A stretch of DNA of 35,076 nt, taken from a virus. The position numbers and the translations under genes were made by a program. The notes under the pieces were generated by a model. The model saw only the letters and a program-made list of their open reading frames with translations, was not told the origin of the DNA and did not search any database. This document shows, piece by piece, positions 14,607 through 24,500 of the stretch. Position 1 is the first letter of the stretch, and each line of letters starts with the position of its first letter. Location: positions 1 through 35,076 of IMG/VR virus record IMGVR_UViG_3300007363_000055. One strand, 5' to 3'.

Positions 14607-15091
14607 TTATCTATACCGTATTTACTTTTTATTTTCTTTACGCAGCGTTCAAACTTATCATTCTTCTTAGGTCCAACAGACGAATGGCAAATAGCCCAAG
14701 GATTAGCTTTACTTTTAGACTTCTTACTAGCTGTGTTAACCCCAATATTACCTACAGTGGTAGCCCCGGAAGAAATTTCCTCAACTAATTGCCTAGCCTC
14801 AACTAACAAACTAGAAAGTTTATTTACTAAATTTTCTAATTTTTGTTCTTTTGATTCTCTTATAATTGGGCTTGGGCTTTCTTTAATTAAAACTTTTTTA
14901 TTTTCTCCGGTAACCAAAGAAACAAAATCTTCATTTACTTTAATGTTACTAATATCAGGAACATTAGATGATTGAATAGTTGATTCTTTTAAAGCAGGTT
15001 TTAATGATTTAACAGGGTCCTTTGCCATGTCTTTTAAGATATCCATGGCAAAGTCACCAACTGAAATATTAGGAAATTCTTGGTTACTCAT
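14603..15091 (-). CDS. 162-residue head-region protein with C-terminal NPWAIC...ERCVKK motif
   Basis: I cannot name this gene. Residues 1-75 are helical and acidic to neutral, residues 80-112 form a likely coiled coil (KLENLVNKLSSLLVEARQLV), then a Gly/Ser/Lys linker leads to a compact motif at residues 129-160, NPWAICHSSVG and FERCVKKIKSKYG. A similar 'PWAiC..svg...kyErCVk.iK' motif appears in many phage virion proteins as I recall them, with two conserved cysteines, but its function is not known to me. Position before the protease suggests a prohead core or structural role. The upstream 29-base gap contains no clear promoter. Confidence 0.6.
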   Translation of the reverse strand: MSNQEFPNISVGDFAMDILKDMAKDPVKSLKPALKESTIQSSNVPDISNIKVNEDFVSLVTGENKKVLIKESPSPIIRESKEQKLENLVNKLSSLLVEARQLVEEISSGATTVGNIGVNTASKKSKSKANPWAICHSSVGPKKNDKFERCVKKIKSKYGIDK

Positions 15092-15120
15092 GTAATTAAA
15101 CTAATTACTGCTTAACTTCC

Positions 15121-15567
15121 TCACTTCTTTTTTCCAGCCATTAAAGCTTTCATCTTCTTAGCTTGGCCTTTAGAATCCTTCATCTTAGCTCCGGTTCCAC
15201 AGGATTCCTCATCTAAATCTTCACCGACTTCCTCTTCATCCTGGTCGTCACTATCAATGTCTTCCTCGATGGACTCTAACTCCTCGTCGGTGATATCGTT
15301 CATCTCATTGATAATACCAAGCATCATCTCAATGTGCTCGGTTAACTTCTCATCGGAAATGTCATTTTCCAAGGTTGACTCACAAAGAGGGCAAGTATGA
15401 GTTTCCTCAGTTACAACCTCCTCCTGGGAATCATCGTCATCTGACTGAACTTCTGACCCAACGTCTTCTTGAACCTGAGTATCTTCCTTTAAAGAAACTC
15501 CTGACTTACCCCAGAATGACTGGGATATTAGCTGATCAACTTCCTCTTTGAGGACTTCTTTTTTCAT
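15121..15567 (-). CDS. Very acidic head-region protein with CPLC knuckle, candidate prohead core
   Basis: This 148-residue protein is dominated by Asp and Glu (for example DDDDSQEE at 43-50 and most of residues 93-121) and ends in a basic KKMKALMAGKKK tail. C59-P-L-C62 is half of a zinc-ribbon-like pair, with only C123 as a further cysteine, so metal binding would need a partner or dimer. It begins the head operon, with AAAGGA at 15580-15575 and suitable spacing. T4 gene 67, in the comparable place, encodes a small acidic prohead core protein; the role here is inferred from charge and position only. Confidence 0.6.
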   Translation of the reverse strand: MKKEVLKEEVDQLISQSFWGKSGVSLKEDTQVQEDVGSEVQSDDDDSQEEVVTEETHTCPLCESTLENDISDEKLTEHIEMMLGIINEMNDITDEELESIEEDIDSDDQDEEEVGEDLDEESCGTGAKMKDSKGQAKKMKALMAGKKK

Positions 15568-15596
15568 AATTTAATCCTTTGAAAAACAATATGTCT

Positions 15597-15606
15597 GTAT
15601 ATTATC
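15597..15606 (-). promoter_or_regulatory. Candidate -10 element in the leader of the head operon
   Basis: The 76-base gap 15568-15643 separates the tail operon from the head operon. On the minus strand GATAATATAC (with an ATATATA run just before) resembles the CTATAATATC elements seen before two other unit starts. A TSS near 15590 would leave a leader of about 20 bases containing the AAAGGA. No terminator hairpin is visible, so read-through from the tail operon is likely too. Confidence 0.3.
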
Positions 15607-15643
15607 TATATATATGCCCTGCAAGTAAATTAAATAAAATTTA

Positions 15644-15952
15644 TTAATTATTAATGAATACAAAACTAATTCCCGGATTATTAGCTGTATCCCCACAACT
15701 TAAATTATCTCCTTGTCTTGTTAATGCTTTATCTTGGACAAAAACATTAGGAGAGCCCCTACTTGCTGTAGCTATGTGAACTGGATTAGGGGGCGGGCAG
15801 AATGGTGGGACAATATGAGGATCATAAGTATCCCCAACTAAAACAACTAAATTATTAGCAGCAAAAACGTTTGATTGAGTTGGATTAGAGCATCTAACTG
15901 GTAAATGGCAATGTCCTGTGGATGGTGTGATTGAATTAATAATAAGGGGCAT
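15644..15952 (-). CDS. PAAR-type tail spike tip protein
   Basis: The 102-residue protein shows the PAAR pattern in its second half: RGSPNVFVQDKALTRQGDNLSCGD (65-88, shown in part as PNVFVQDKALTRQGD) matches 'GS..VfvnGkpaaR.GD...cG'. The first half has the 'NVFAANNLVVLVGDTYD' strand pair and several Cys/His residues (H14, H16, C21, C52, H59, C86) that could bind the metal ion found in PAAR tips. PAAR proteins form the sharp point of the central spike in contractile tails. It overlaps the upstream 1071-residue gene by 17 bases and ends the tail operon. Confidence 0.8.
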   Translation of the reverse strand: MPLIINSITPSTGHCHLPVRCSNPTQSNVFAANNLVVLVGDTYDPHIVPPFCPPPNPVHIATASRGSPNVFVQDKALTRQGDNLSCGDTANNPGISFVFINN

Positions 15953-18900
15953 TTTCTCTATCTTGTTCCTTTATATATATTATATCATTTTCTACTGGAT
16001 CTACCAATATACCTGTTTCAGTAATATTAGGACTAGATAATACATCTCTAATTGGTATATCTTTAAATCCATTTGCTAAATCATTAGTAAACTGGGATTG
16101 ATTTGATAATATAAACTTTCCAATTTGATTAGAATTAAGTCTTCTATAAACATCCCACCAAGTTAATTCTTCTGGGTTATATAAAGTTTTTAATTTATCT
16201 ATTAAATTTATTATCACTGATTCTGCCGACCCAGTTCTAGTTGATGAGGGTGGTTGAATATTTGAATATGAATTGGAATAGTAATAAGATTTTGAAAACA
16301 AATTAGAACTTGGATTATACTCATAAATTATACCTTGTGGATCTATATCATTATACTTTTCATATAATCCATAATAATAAGTTCCAAGTTCATCATAAAT
16401 TAATTTTTCATCTAGTGGTGGGGTTAATATGTCTTTTCTGCTTACATCAATATTAGGGACCATTTTTAATAATCTAACAATATTTGAAGAATTATAATTA
16501 ATTAATTCAGAGTAAGCATGATAGGGATTATGGGAAGATCCTAGTCCTGGAGTTATTATTAATCCAAAAGGAATATTTCTTGTTAATATAGATTGATCAT
16601 CTGTTCTATTTATTTGATAGTTCTTAAAATTAACATCATATTGTTTATACTCTATAGAACTAGTATCTCTTAAATAATGAATAATTGGATCATCATAATT
16701 TATATTTAATTTAGAAGTATTTAAACTATAGTTTCTAGCATGTAGGATTGCTTCATCCTTGGATAGCAATCTAAATGTTGCTGTAGTTAAATTTACAAGA
16801 GAATTATTAGTTGTATTATCTTCTAAAGTATCTAAGTCTAATGCAAAATACATAACACTTACATCTGCTGAAGGGTTATAATCAGTAGATAATTCATGCC
16901 CTGATAAATTTGAGGATACTGTTAAAGTGGCAGCATTATCAAAATTTAATATTCTTAATACATTATCTCTTAATACAGGTGGTATAAAAAATGATGCTGA
17001 AGAATCATTTTGGCTAATAACAGGGGACTCAGTTCCAGAAAAATCTATAGCTGAAATATAATATCCTGCACCATCCCCAAGATCCAATACGTCAAAAGTG
17101 GTGCTTAAAGTTAAATCACCATCTAAAGACATAGTTGGGACTCCATGATCAGTTAAAGGTAGCGTTGAATACTCTCCAGATAAATCTACAGTTTGTAGTT
17201 TAACATTAATATCAGTGTTTAGTCTTCTTTGTCTTTTTATTTGATTCTTTTCATACTGATTCATATATGAGGAATAATCAGATGAAGATGCACCATTTGA
17301 TATTAAACCTAATGCAGCCCTGGTAACTTCGTCATAATCACTATTTTGAGAATACCTAATAGGATTATCCTCGGCTTGTCTTAGCTCTAAAGATAAATAA
17401 TAGTTAGAATCAAATTCTGATATCCTGCCAGACAATAAAAGTGATTGAATAATATTTAAAAAATTACTGAGTGGGACAGCTTGTCCACCAAAATCATTTA
17501 TGTTATTAAAAGCTTTTAACAAATCTGTATTTAAACTAATAGCAATTTTATCTTGAGTTAGATTTGATATTGCAACATCACTCCAAGGCAAAGGAGAATT
17601 ATCTTGTCTATCTATAAAATGTTTTACTTCTTTTGTTATTACAGTATTAAATACATTTAAATATTGATCATTTTGAACTAATTCAACTTTAGTGTTTACT
17701 GGGTAAGTAAAGAAGTTATATATTCTATCATACAAACCCTGTTCTCTGTAAGTTGTTGGACCTTCATCAACTGAGTTATCAACTATAGTGTCATCTATTA
17801 ATACTATTTCTTCCACTTGTTTAGTTGGTATATTACTTATTAAATTACTTATAAGAGAGTCAGTAGTTACTATAACAGAATTTGAAATAAATCTTTGATT
17901 ATTCCCAGACATCCTTAATTGTTCAGGGTTAAATCTACCGCCACCGCCTCCACCACCTCCTGGGGGAATTTCAGTTCCAGGAAATACATTTGATAATCCA
18001 GTTTGTTCACTTACTGGAGTATTATTTTCTTCCGTCACTGGATTGCCTACGGGCGTAGTCCCCCCGGTGCTTTGTCCATAGCATTCATTAGATTCATATG
18101 ATGGGCATTGATCTGCGCAGTTTTGCCTACTAGTATAAACGCACCCTGCTTGACTGCTCCAAGTTGGATCACTTAATACCCAAGTTCCATTATTATTTAC
18201 ACACTCAATACATCCATGCAAATAAATATTACCATTTTGACCTTCAGGACAAGAAACAACTTTTTGAGCACATGCAAATCTTTGTTCTACACCAGTACCA
18301 CCTGTTGGAGTGACTGGATCACAAAGTTCTGGATCTTCTTGAACAACATAAGGGCATGTATTATCGCAGTCTCGTTTAAATTGAAAGCATCCATCTCCCG
18401 GACGACTAATACTTAAATTACAATCTTGAACACATTCCTGGATAAATCCATAACGAGTTCCATTTTGACAAAATAAGTCTGTTGTATTACATCTCCACCC
18501 ATCTTCAATTACAGCAGTGGCTATACCGCCACCTGTTGTAGGACCCCTTGGCGTTCTAACACAATCCTCGTATTGAGATGTTAGACATACTTCCTGACAA
18601 TCATCTATTTTTTGATAAATACAATCAGGATCTGATGGCATTATTCTACAGGGTTCACATCTTCTTATTATTTCTTTTATTGGTAATCCAGTAGTTGGAT
18701 CAATTTCTGATACACCTGGAATAGGTGCGGTCCCATAAGGACATAATATCTTTTCTTCTACACACTTAAATCCATCTTGAACTTGGGGTATTGGGCATGG
18801 ATAATCTATATTCAGACAGTGGATTTGACAAAGTTCTTTTCTATGATAAATACACTCAGGTGGCCAAGATCCTGCCAAAGTAGTATTACATTCAATACAT

Positions 18901-19151
18901 CTAAATACACGACTTGAAATTACGTCTAAGTTTGGTGGGGGGCAAGTTATAGTTCCTCTAAATCTACATGCCCATCTCCTCTCTGACCCAGGACCCCTAG
19001 GATCATCTGGTGCTGGTGGAAATGGTGGCCTTGGTATTTTTTTTGGAGGTGGAATATAGATTGGAGGAACTGTATTTACAGTGCCCCCGGTAACAGGTCT
19101 TCGACCAGGGAGAAACTCTCCACAATTAAACCTATTACTAATTCTAGGCAT
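15936..19151 (-). CDS. 1071-residue tail/baseplate protein with four tandem 8-cysteine repeats
   Basis: I do not recognise the family. After a proline-rich leader (residues 28-47) come four repeats at W60-C119, F128-C197, W219-C277 and F292-C357, each with eight cysteines in the order [W/F]-x-C, C, C-x2/3-C, C-x6/7-C-x3-C, C. Then follow a Gly/Thr linker, a run of eight glycines (398-405) that looks like a hinge, and a cysteine-free region of about 660 residues rich in Asn, Ser and Tyr, of structural-protein type. There is no signal peptide, so the repeats would be oxidised only after lysis, or else bind metal. The gene sits between a fibre-like gene and the PAAR tip and overlaps the tip gene by 17 bases. 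It may be a baseplate-associated or host-contact protein. Confidence 0.75.
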   Translation of the reverse strand: MPRISNRFNCGEFLPGRRPVTGGTVNTVPPIYIPPPKKIPRPPFPPAPDDPRGPGSERRWACRFRGTITCPPPNLDVISSRVFRCIECNTTLAGSWPPECIYHRKELCQIHCLNIDYPCPIPQVQDGFKCVEEKILCPYGTAPIPGVSEIDPTTGLPIKEIIRRCEPCRIMPSDPDCIYQKIDDCQEVCLTSQYEDCVRTPRGPTTGGGIATAVIEDGWRCNTTDLFCQNGTRYGFIQECVQDCNLSISRPGDGCFQFKRDCDNTCPYVVQEDPELCDPVTPTGGTGVEQRFACAQKVVSCPEGQNGNIYLHGCIECVNNNGTWVLSDPTWSSQAGCVYTSRQNCADQCPSYESNECYGQSTGGTTPVGNPVTEENNTPVSEQTGLSNVFPGTEIPPGGGGGGGGRFNPEQLRMSGNNQRFISNSVIVTTDSLISNLISNIPTKQVEEIVLIDDTIVDNSVDEGPTTYREQGLYDRIYNFFTYPVNTKVELVQNDQYLNVFNTVITKEVKHFIDRQDNSPLPWSDVAISNLTQDKIAISLNTDLLKAFNNINDFGGQAVPLSNFLNIIQSLLLSGRISEFDSNYYLSLELRQAEDNPIRYSQNSDYDEVTRAALGLISNGASSSDYSSYMNQYEKNQIKRQRRLNTDINVKLQTVDLSGEYSTLPLTDHGVPTMSLDGDLTLSTTFDVLDLGDGAGYYISAIDFSGTESPVISQNDSSASFFIPPVLRDNVLRILNFDNAATLTVSSNLSGHELSTDYNPSADVSVMYFALDLDTLEDNTTNNSLVNLTTATFRLLSKDEAILHARNYSLNTSKLNINYDDPIIHYLRDTSSIEYKQYDVNFKNYQINRTDDQSILTRNIPFGLIITPGLGSSHNPYHAYSELINYNSSNIVRLLKMVPNIDVSRKDILTPPLDEKLIYDELGTYYYGLYEKYNDIDPQGIIYEYNPSSNLFSKSYYYSNSYSNIQPPSSTRTGSAESVIINLIDKLKTLYNPEELTWWDVYRRLNSNQIGKFILSNQSQFTNDLANGFKDIPIRDVLSSPNITETGILVDPVENDIIYIKEQDRENAPYY
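18081..18974 (-). repeat. Coding repeats: four tandem 8-cysteine modules
   Basis: The modules span 18974-18795, 18770-18561, 18497-18321 and 18278-18081. Each has the spacing W/F-x-C-(6-7)-C-(11-27)-C-(2-3)-C-(8-19)-C-(6-7)-C-3-C-(6-10)-C; the fixed C-x3-C and the C-x6/7-C before it are the best conserved. The DNA is well diverged between units, so these are old protein repeats, not recent duplications. Confidence 0.85.
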
Positions 19152-19152
19152 A

Positions 19153-21528
19153 CTAAGCTAGTGTTAAAGTTGGATTATCGGCGTTAAGATTTAAATTTAA
19201 TCCATTATAATTTACTGGATACCCAGTTATTTTAAATGTCACTGAAGGATAAATAGCAATTCCTGCGCTACCTTCGCCATTAAATACAGTTTGATTATAA
19301 TCCCCTCTTCCACCAGCATTAGTTATTCCATCAGTCATAACTAAGAACCCGGCATAATTACTACCATTTCTTCTTGAGTTTGGTAAATTAATTGAAGTAG
19401 AATTATTTATATTCTCTATGATTTCTTCTTTTCCATTTCCGAAATTATAATCACTGGCAACCCAAGCTACGTAAATGGTAAAATAGTTATATGATTTTTC
19501 TACCCAAACTGAATTAGTTCCTGCCGTAGTTATGGATCTTTCCGCTTGCGCCCTGCATCCTAGGGGAGCACAATTCCATAGCTGGACATCAACATGGTAG
19601 TCGTTCATCCAAGGAATAGATCCTCTATTAAAGTATATTTTCTTTTTAACAAAGAACACACAAGTGTGTCCGGTTTTACCAGTTATATTGTCAGTTCCTA
19701 GTCTCTCTAATCTAGTTGTTAATTCCTTATTTTGATAAGGAGCAAACTCTACTGCAGTATTAGCATAAGTAGGTCTCACATTTCCATATCCTCCAGATTG
19801 ATAAACATTCATGTAATCATTTGGAAATGATCCTTGCTCACTTAAATTGTTAGCTACAACCCAAGCACCAATATCCCAATCTGGGAAATCTGGGATTTCA
19901 ATTCCTAATGGTAATCCAAATCTTGATATTACTTCAGACTTTAATCTTTCTTTTGTTAAATTTCCTTGAGTGAGTCTAAGTTCAATATATCTTGCTAATG
20001 TTCCCTCTACACCAAAGTTATATCCACCTTTTACGTATCCCGCTCCAACAACTCTAGGCGTAGTTTGAACAGTAACTGTATTTTGAATAGAATTTAATCT
20101 AGCTTGAATGGCTTGATAACTTCTCTTTACTTCAAAGTCTAATTCAGCTTGAGTAACAACTGGATTGGCTAAAGAGGGCGCAGGGATAGCAGCAGCCAAC
20201 CCAGCCCTCTCATTATAAGTAAGTTCAGTAGTTCTAAAGAAAGGTCTTATATCAATAATATCATTGTTTGAAATTACAGACAAACTTTGATTATTTTCAT
20301 TAACAGCAGCACCAGCCTTAACTACAATATAAGCTAACGGTAATACTGTTTGTCCTACTAATGCAAAATGATTATCCCTTAAATTAATATCTAACATTGG
20401 AGCTATGTTCATTAAATCATCTGGTGCTGGGAATGATCCATGAACGTTAGATAACGAGAATCCATTATTAACTGATAAAGAATCTCCAACAAATGCAAGC
20501 ATTTTTGAAGTTCCGACTTGATCTATTAAATCAACTTGCTTAATTGCAGATCTAATATCATTAGAAGTTTTTCTAAAGTCTACACCTAACCCAGCACCAT
20601 AAACTATACCAAGCTCTGGTTTAGTTATTGTAGTTGGTTGAGAGAACTCAGTGAACTTTGCTATAGTTGTTGAGCTAGCATCAACTGGTTTTGAATAAAT
20701 AAATAATAAATCTATTCTTTGATTAGCTCCTGATATTAATTGCTTAACACCGTTTTCGTCAATATAGAAAAAATCTTCAGCATTAAATGGAGGTATTTCT
20801 AAAGAAGTTTCTTCTGATAAATCTACGACAGCAGTTCTAGCAACACCTCTCCATCGTTTTATAAATGCTGTCTCAGCATTGCCTAATGAGGCAAAACCAG
20901 TAAGAGCATCACCATCTTCATATTGTTTTATAATATATTCAGTTACTTCAGTATCTCCAGGAAAAAGAACTCCTTGAGCTACAGGTAATGGAGAAACACC
21001 AGTTGGAAAAGTTGTACCAAAACCTAGATTATATATTTCAGATAAATATTGGCTGGCTCTTCCTGGGCTGTATGCTGGCCAAGCTAAAACTCTCTCTGAT
21101 AATCCATTCAAATCTAAGTTCGATAACTGATTTTTAAATTTTTCAAGAACTACATCTAAATAAGCTCCATTACTTCCTTCTGCTGCCCAAGTATTGTATT
21201 CATTTATATTTTGACCTAATAAATTTCTTATTTTTTGTAAAGGTGTTATGCTATAGGCATCATTTATTCTTGCAATAAATCTTCCTGGTTTTACTTTTAC
21301 AACATTATCAGTTCCTGTTGAATAAGGTTTTAATTCAGAAAAACCTGATCTATCTATTTCATCAATTTTTAAACCATTAGTAATTTGATCTTTTAGCCAA
21401 AGATCATTTTCCTGTAATTGTTTTAAAGGTATATTTTCAACTTCAAAATATATTGGGTCATTAGCTTTAAAATATCTTATAGGGTCAGTAAATCTATAAT
21501 TACTGTCTTTATATTTAATTGTTACCAT
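19153..21528 (-). CDS. 791-residue baseplate or fibre protein with 'IPLKQLQEN' motif
   Basis: Residues 28-49 (FEVENIPLKQLQENDLWLKDQ in part) match a short motif also found at residues 38-56 of the upstream beta-helix protein (NMPIHDLEERTFYLWEQ), and I recall this motif in structural proteins of other myoviruses. It may be a common attachment element. The remainder is mixed, with TPRVVGAGYVKGGYNFGVEG and a long NWDIGAWVVANNL-type region, ending in a Gly/Asn/Ser-rich beta segment (690-791). No enzyme motif is seen. Its start is inside a TAATG junction with the upstream gene, and the next start follows 1 base after its stop, so it belongs to the baseplate/tail fibre set. Confidence 0.65.
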   Translation of the reverse strand: MVTIKYKDSNYRFTDPIRYFKANDPIYFEVENIPLKQLQENDLWLKDQITNGLKIDEIDRSGFSELKPYSTGTDNVVKVKPGRFIARINDAYSITPLQKIRNLLGQNINEYNTWAAEGSNGAYLDVVLEKFKNQLSNLDLNGLSERVLAWPAYSPGRASQYLSEIYNLGFGTTFPTGVSPLPVAQGVLFPGDTEVTEYIIKQYEDGDALTGFASLGNAETAFIKRWRGVARTAVVDLSEETSLEIPPFNAEDFFYIDENGVKQLISGANQRIDLLFIYSKPVDASSTTIAKFTEFSQPTTITKPELGIVYGAGLGVDFRKTSNDIRSAIKQVDLIDQVGTSKMLAFVGDSLSVNNGFSLSNVHGSFPAPDDLMNIAPMLDINLRDNHFALVGQTVLPLAYIVVKAGAAVNENNQSLSVISNNDIIDIRPFFRTTELTYNERAGLAAAIPAPSLANPVVTQAELDFEVKRSYQAIQARLNSIQNTVTVQTTPRVVGAGYVKGGYNFGVEGTLARYIELRLTQGNLTKERLKSEVISRFGLPLGIEIPDFPDWDIGAWVVANNLSEQGSFPNDYMNVYQSGGYGNVRPTYANTAVEFAPYQNKELTTRLERLGTDNITGKTGHTCVFFVKKKIYFNRGSIPWMNDYHVDVQLWNCAPLGCRAQAERSITTAGTNSVWVEKSYNYFTIYVAWVASDYNFGNGKEEIIENINNSTSINLPNSRRNGSNYAGFLVMTDGITNAGGRGDYNQTVFNGEGSAGIAIYPSVTFKITGYPVNYNGLNLNLNADNPTLTLA

Positions 21529-24500
21529 TAGTTATCTCTCTCTATATCAAAAACATTTAATGATTTTATACCATTACCAAAAACTTTTACAGAATTTTTA
21601 GCAGAGTCTCCTAATTTAGTATCATTATAAGGGAAATAAATTGAAACTAATTTAGGTAACCCAGATTTACCTACAGAACAATGTTTAGCATTAGCAAAAG
21701 TTTCTGCAGCAGATTCATCTAAGTAAGCTCTTACTCTAGAAGGATTATCTATCATAGCAGAACAATAATAATATCCAGAGGGAACTATTGAATTAGATGA
21801 ATTTCTTTGTAATAACATAGGGTATAAGGAACTTACTGTCCCTAAACCAACTAAGTTGCTAGAAGGTTGATATCCTTGAGAATATATTTGATTAATTGCT
21901 CCAAAAGTATCTGAATTGGTATCTGTTAAAACATTAACTACTGGATTAACAGAGAAATATAATCTAAATACTCCGAAGTTTTCGGCTGATCCTGATTTAC
22001 CGAATGGATTAGAATAAGTTCTACCAAAGTAATCTAATATTGATATTGAACTTGTATCTGGTGTCGTTGCAGGTAAGCCGGAAGCTACAATTAATGAGTT
22101 AGTTCCACTACCCCAGTTACCACTAGGTCCAATATATCCTGAGTTTGCAGGAAATAATCCACTGACAGATAATAAGGATGCTTTTATTTGAGAATTATCT
22201 GCAATATTCCATATATATAATCTACTGCAATATTTGTTTTCCCCTTGAGCACTTGTGTCATAAAAAACTGATGAAGGGTTCCACCAACCACAAGGAAAAT
22301 TAACATTTAATAAATTAACCAAGCTATTATTAACTGCTCTTACACACATACCGCCATTCGTAACTGCAGAAAATTCTAAAGGAACTTTATTAACTGGATT
22401 AAACAGCATATATCTTGGTTGGGATGTAGTTCCATTTGCAAAGTTTTCATAAGGTAATCTACTACCATCTGCACCAGTGATATCATCTTTACCTTCATCA
22501 TATGTATAATCATATGAATCATTTGGATTTGGGTAGAACTGAATAAATCCACCGCTAACATATTGTTCAATTCCAAGGTAGGGGCTTTCAATTCTATAAT
22601 CAACTCCGCTTGAATATGCACTAGCACCTAAATTTGTCCTATTCCAATTTAATCTATAAGATCCTAAATCTCTTATATTTAAAGTTGATAATTTATTAAC
22701 AACAATACAAGACCTAGTGCTGTGTAATTCTACTGTGGTATGATTTGCAGGATCAATTAATGAAAATGAACTTACGTCAATTGCGCCATTAGTTCTATCT
22801 CTATGTGGTCCAATATTAATTACAGAATTATCTTCACCTAATATATCAACACCAAATTGTGCTATTGCGGTTGGGCCGTTAATTTCAACTACTGAGTTTG
22901 CTCCAGCGTAGACTGCCGCTAATTTCTTCTGAAGATCATAACTTACTGGACCTACAATTTTTGTTGCATATTCTTTTGAACCTTTTAAAACTGCTATAGA
23001 CCCATTTGTAACAGCTAATTCAGATCCTCTACAAGCTTGCCCATCTATGACTTGACCATCCGATCTCTCAAATTTTGGATGAACTAAAATAGCTTCTGAA
23101 TTATTTTTTAAGCTAACTGAAGGTAATATTCCATTTTTTGTCACTCCACCTATTGTTTGATAAACACCAAGAGGATTTTTAAAACTCATTCTACCATATT
23201 TTACATCCATGGCAGAACATTCATAAGGTAATATTTTAGAATTTAAAAGATTTAAATGTTGTCCATTACCAGAGAATAAAAATTGAACTATTGCTTCAGT
23301 TGCATTACTTGGTTTAAATCTATTTCTGTTATATTTCATAACAGAATTAATTAATTCAATTCCACTTTTTTGATTCAAACCAACAAGAAGTTTGTCAACT
23401 TCTAGGATGGATGATTCACATACAATTCCATATAAATTTTCAGTAGTTAGTAATCTTCCATCAAAAGTAAATTCTGAATTCTTAAGTTTAAGACCACAAC
23501 CAACGTTATTTTCAATTGATATATTTATAGCATTAAATCTAGAATCACCACCAGTCCCTGCGACTTCTGGGAACCCACCTTTAAATGTCGAATTATTTAA
23601 TATAATTCCGTTTGGATTTTTACTAAATTCATAAATATAATAAGTATGAGGTAGAGATGATCCAGCTATATTGAGAGATTCTCCAAAAGGTATTTTTGGA
23701 ACATTTGCAAACTCCATCGCAGAAGTAGAACTTACATTTATAACTGAATTATTTGCAATAAGTCCAGCAGCATCATCATCTAATAAATAGTCTTGAATAG
23801 TATCAAAAGAAATATCTTTTATTCTGGTAGTATAATCAGAAGTAATTCTTTTGTTTGATGGGGTAAATCCATAATTTCTTGTCCCTACACATCCACGAAG
23901 TAACGTGACATTTGAATTATTAAATAAGAATCCAGACTTTCTAAATCTAGTAGATACAATACTTTCTAAATATATATTTGGACAATTACTTATTTCTACT
24001 CCATATTGATTGTCGGTTCTATAAATTGCTGATCCATCAACAAAGAAATTTCTTATATAAATTGGACCATCACAATTTACAACAATTATTTTAGATAATT
24101 TATTACCATAAAATAATCCGTTAGCTACTGCTTTTAAATCACCAGTATCTAAATTATACCATGTTTGTGCATAATATTTATATTCATTATTATTAAATGG
24201 ATCTAATGTGCTAACATCTTTAATTCCTACTTCATCAAAACTATTATTTTTATATTCATAAGCTCTAAAATTTAAAGTAGCTGAAGATCCTACAGTAAAA
24301 GGATTTGGAGATGTATCATCACCTATAAATAAAGTAGATTTATTTAAAGAGAATGAAGTATTATTTTTTATTATACCATTTAGTCTTGAATTTAAACCAC
24401 CAACTCCAGATAATCTAGAATCATAAATTGAACTAAATACAGGAGTTTTTATAGCAACTGCTGATGAATCCGTAAAATGTTTTAAAGGTGCAAATTGTAA

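Noticed and set aside
15568-15643. Possible riboswitch or small RNA in the gap before the head operon
   Set aside because: It is short and AT-rich, with no stable paired structure visible by eye; only a weak promoter candidate and a ribosome-binding site were kept.
17937-17960. Run of glycine codons as a possible sequencing artefact or slippage site
   Set aside because: The codons are mixed (GGA, GGT, GGC), so this is not a simple DNA repeat and the frame is open on both sides.
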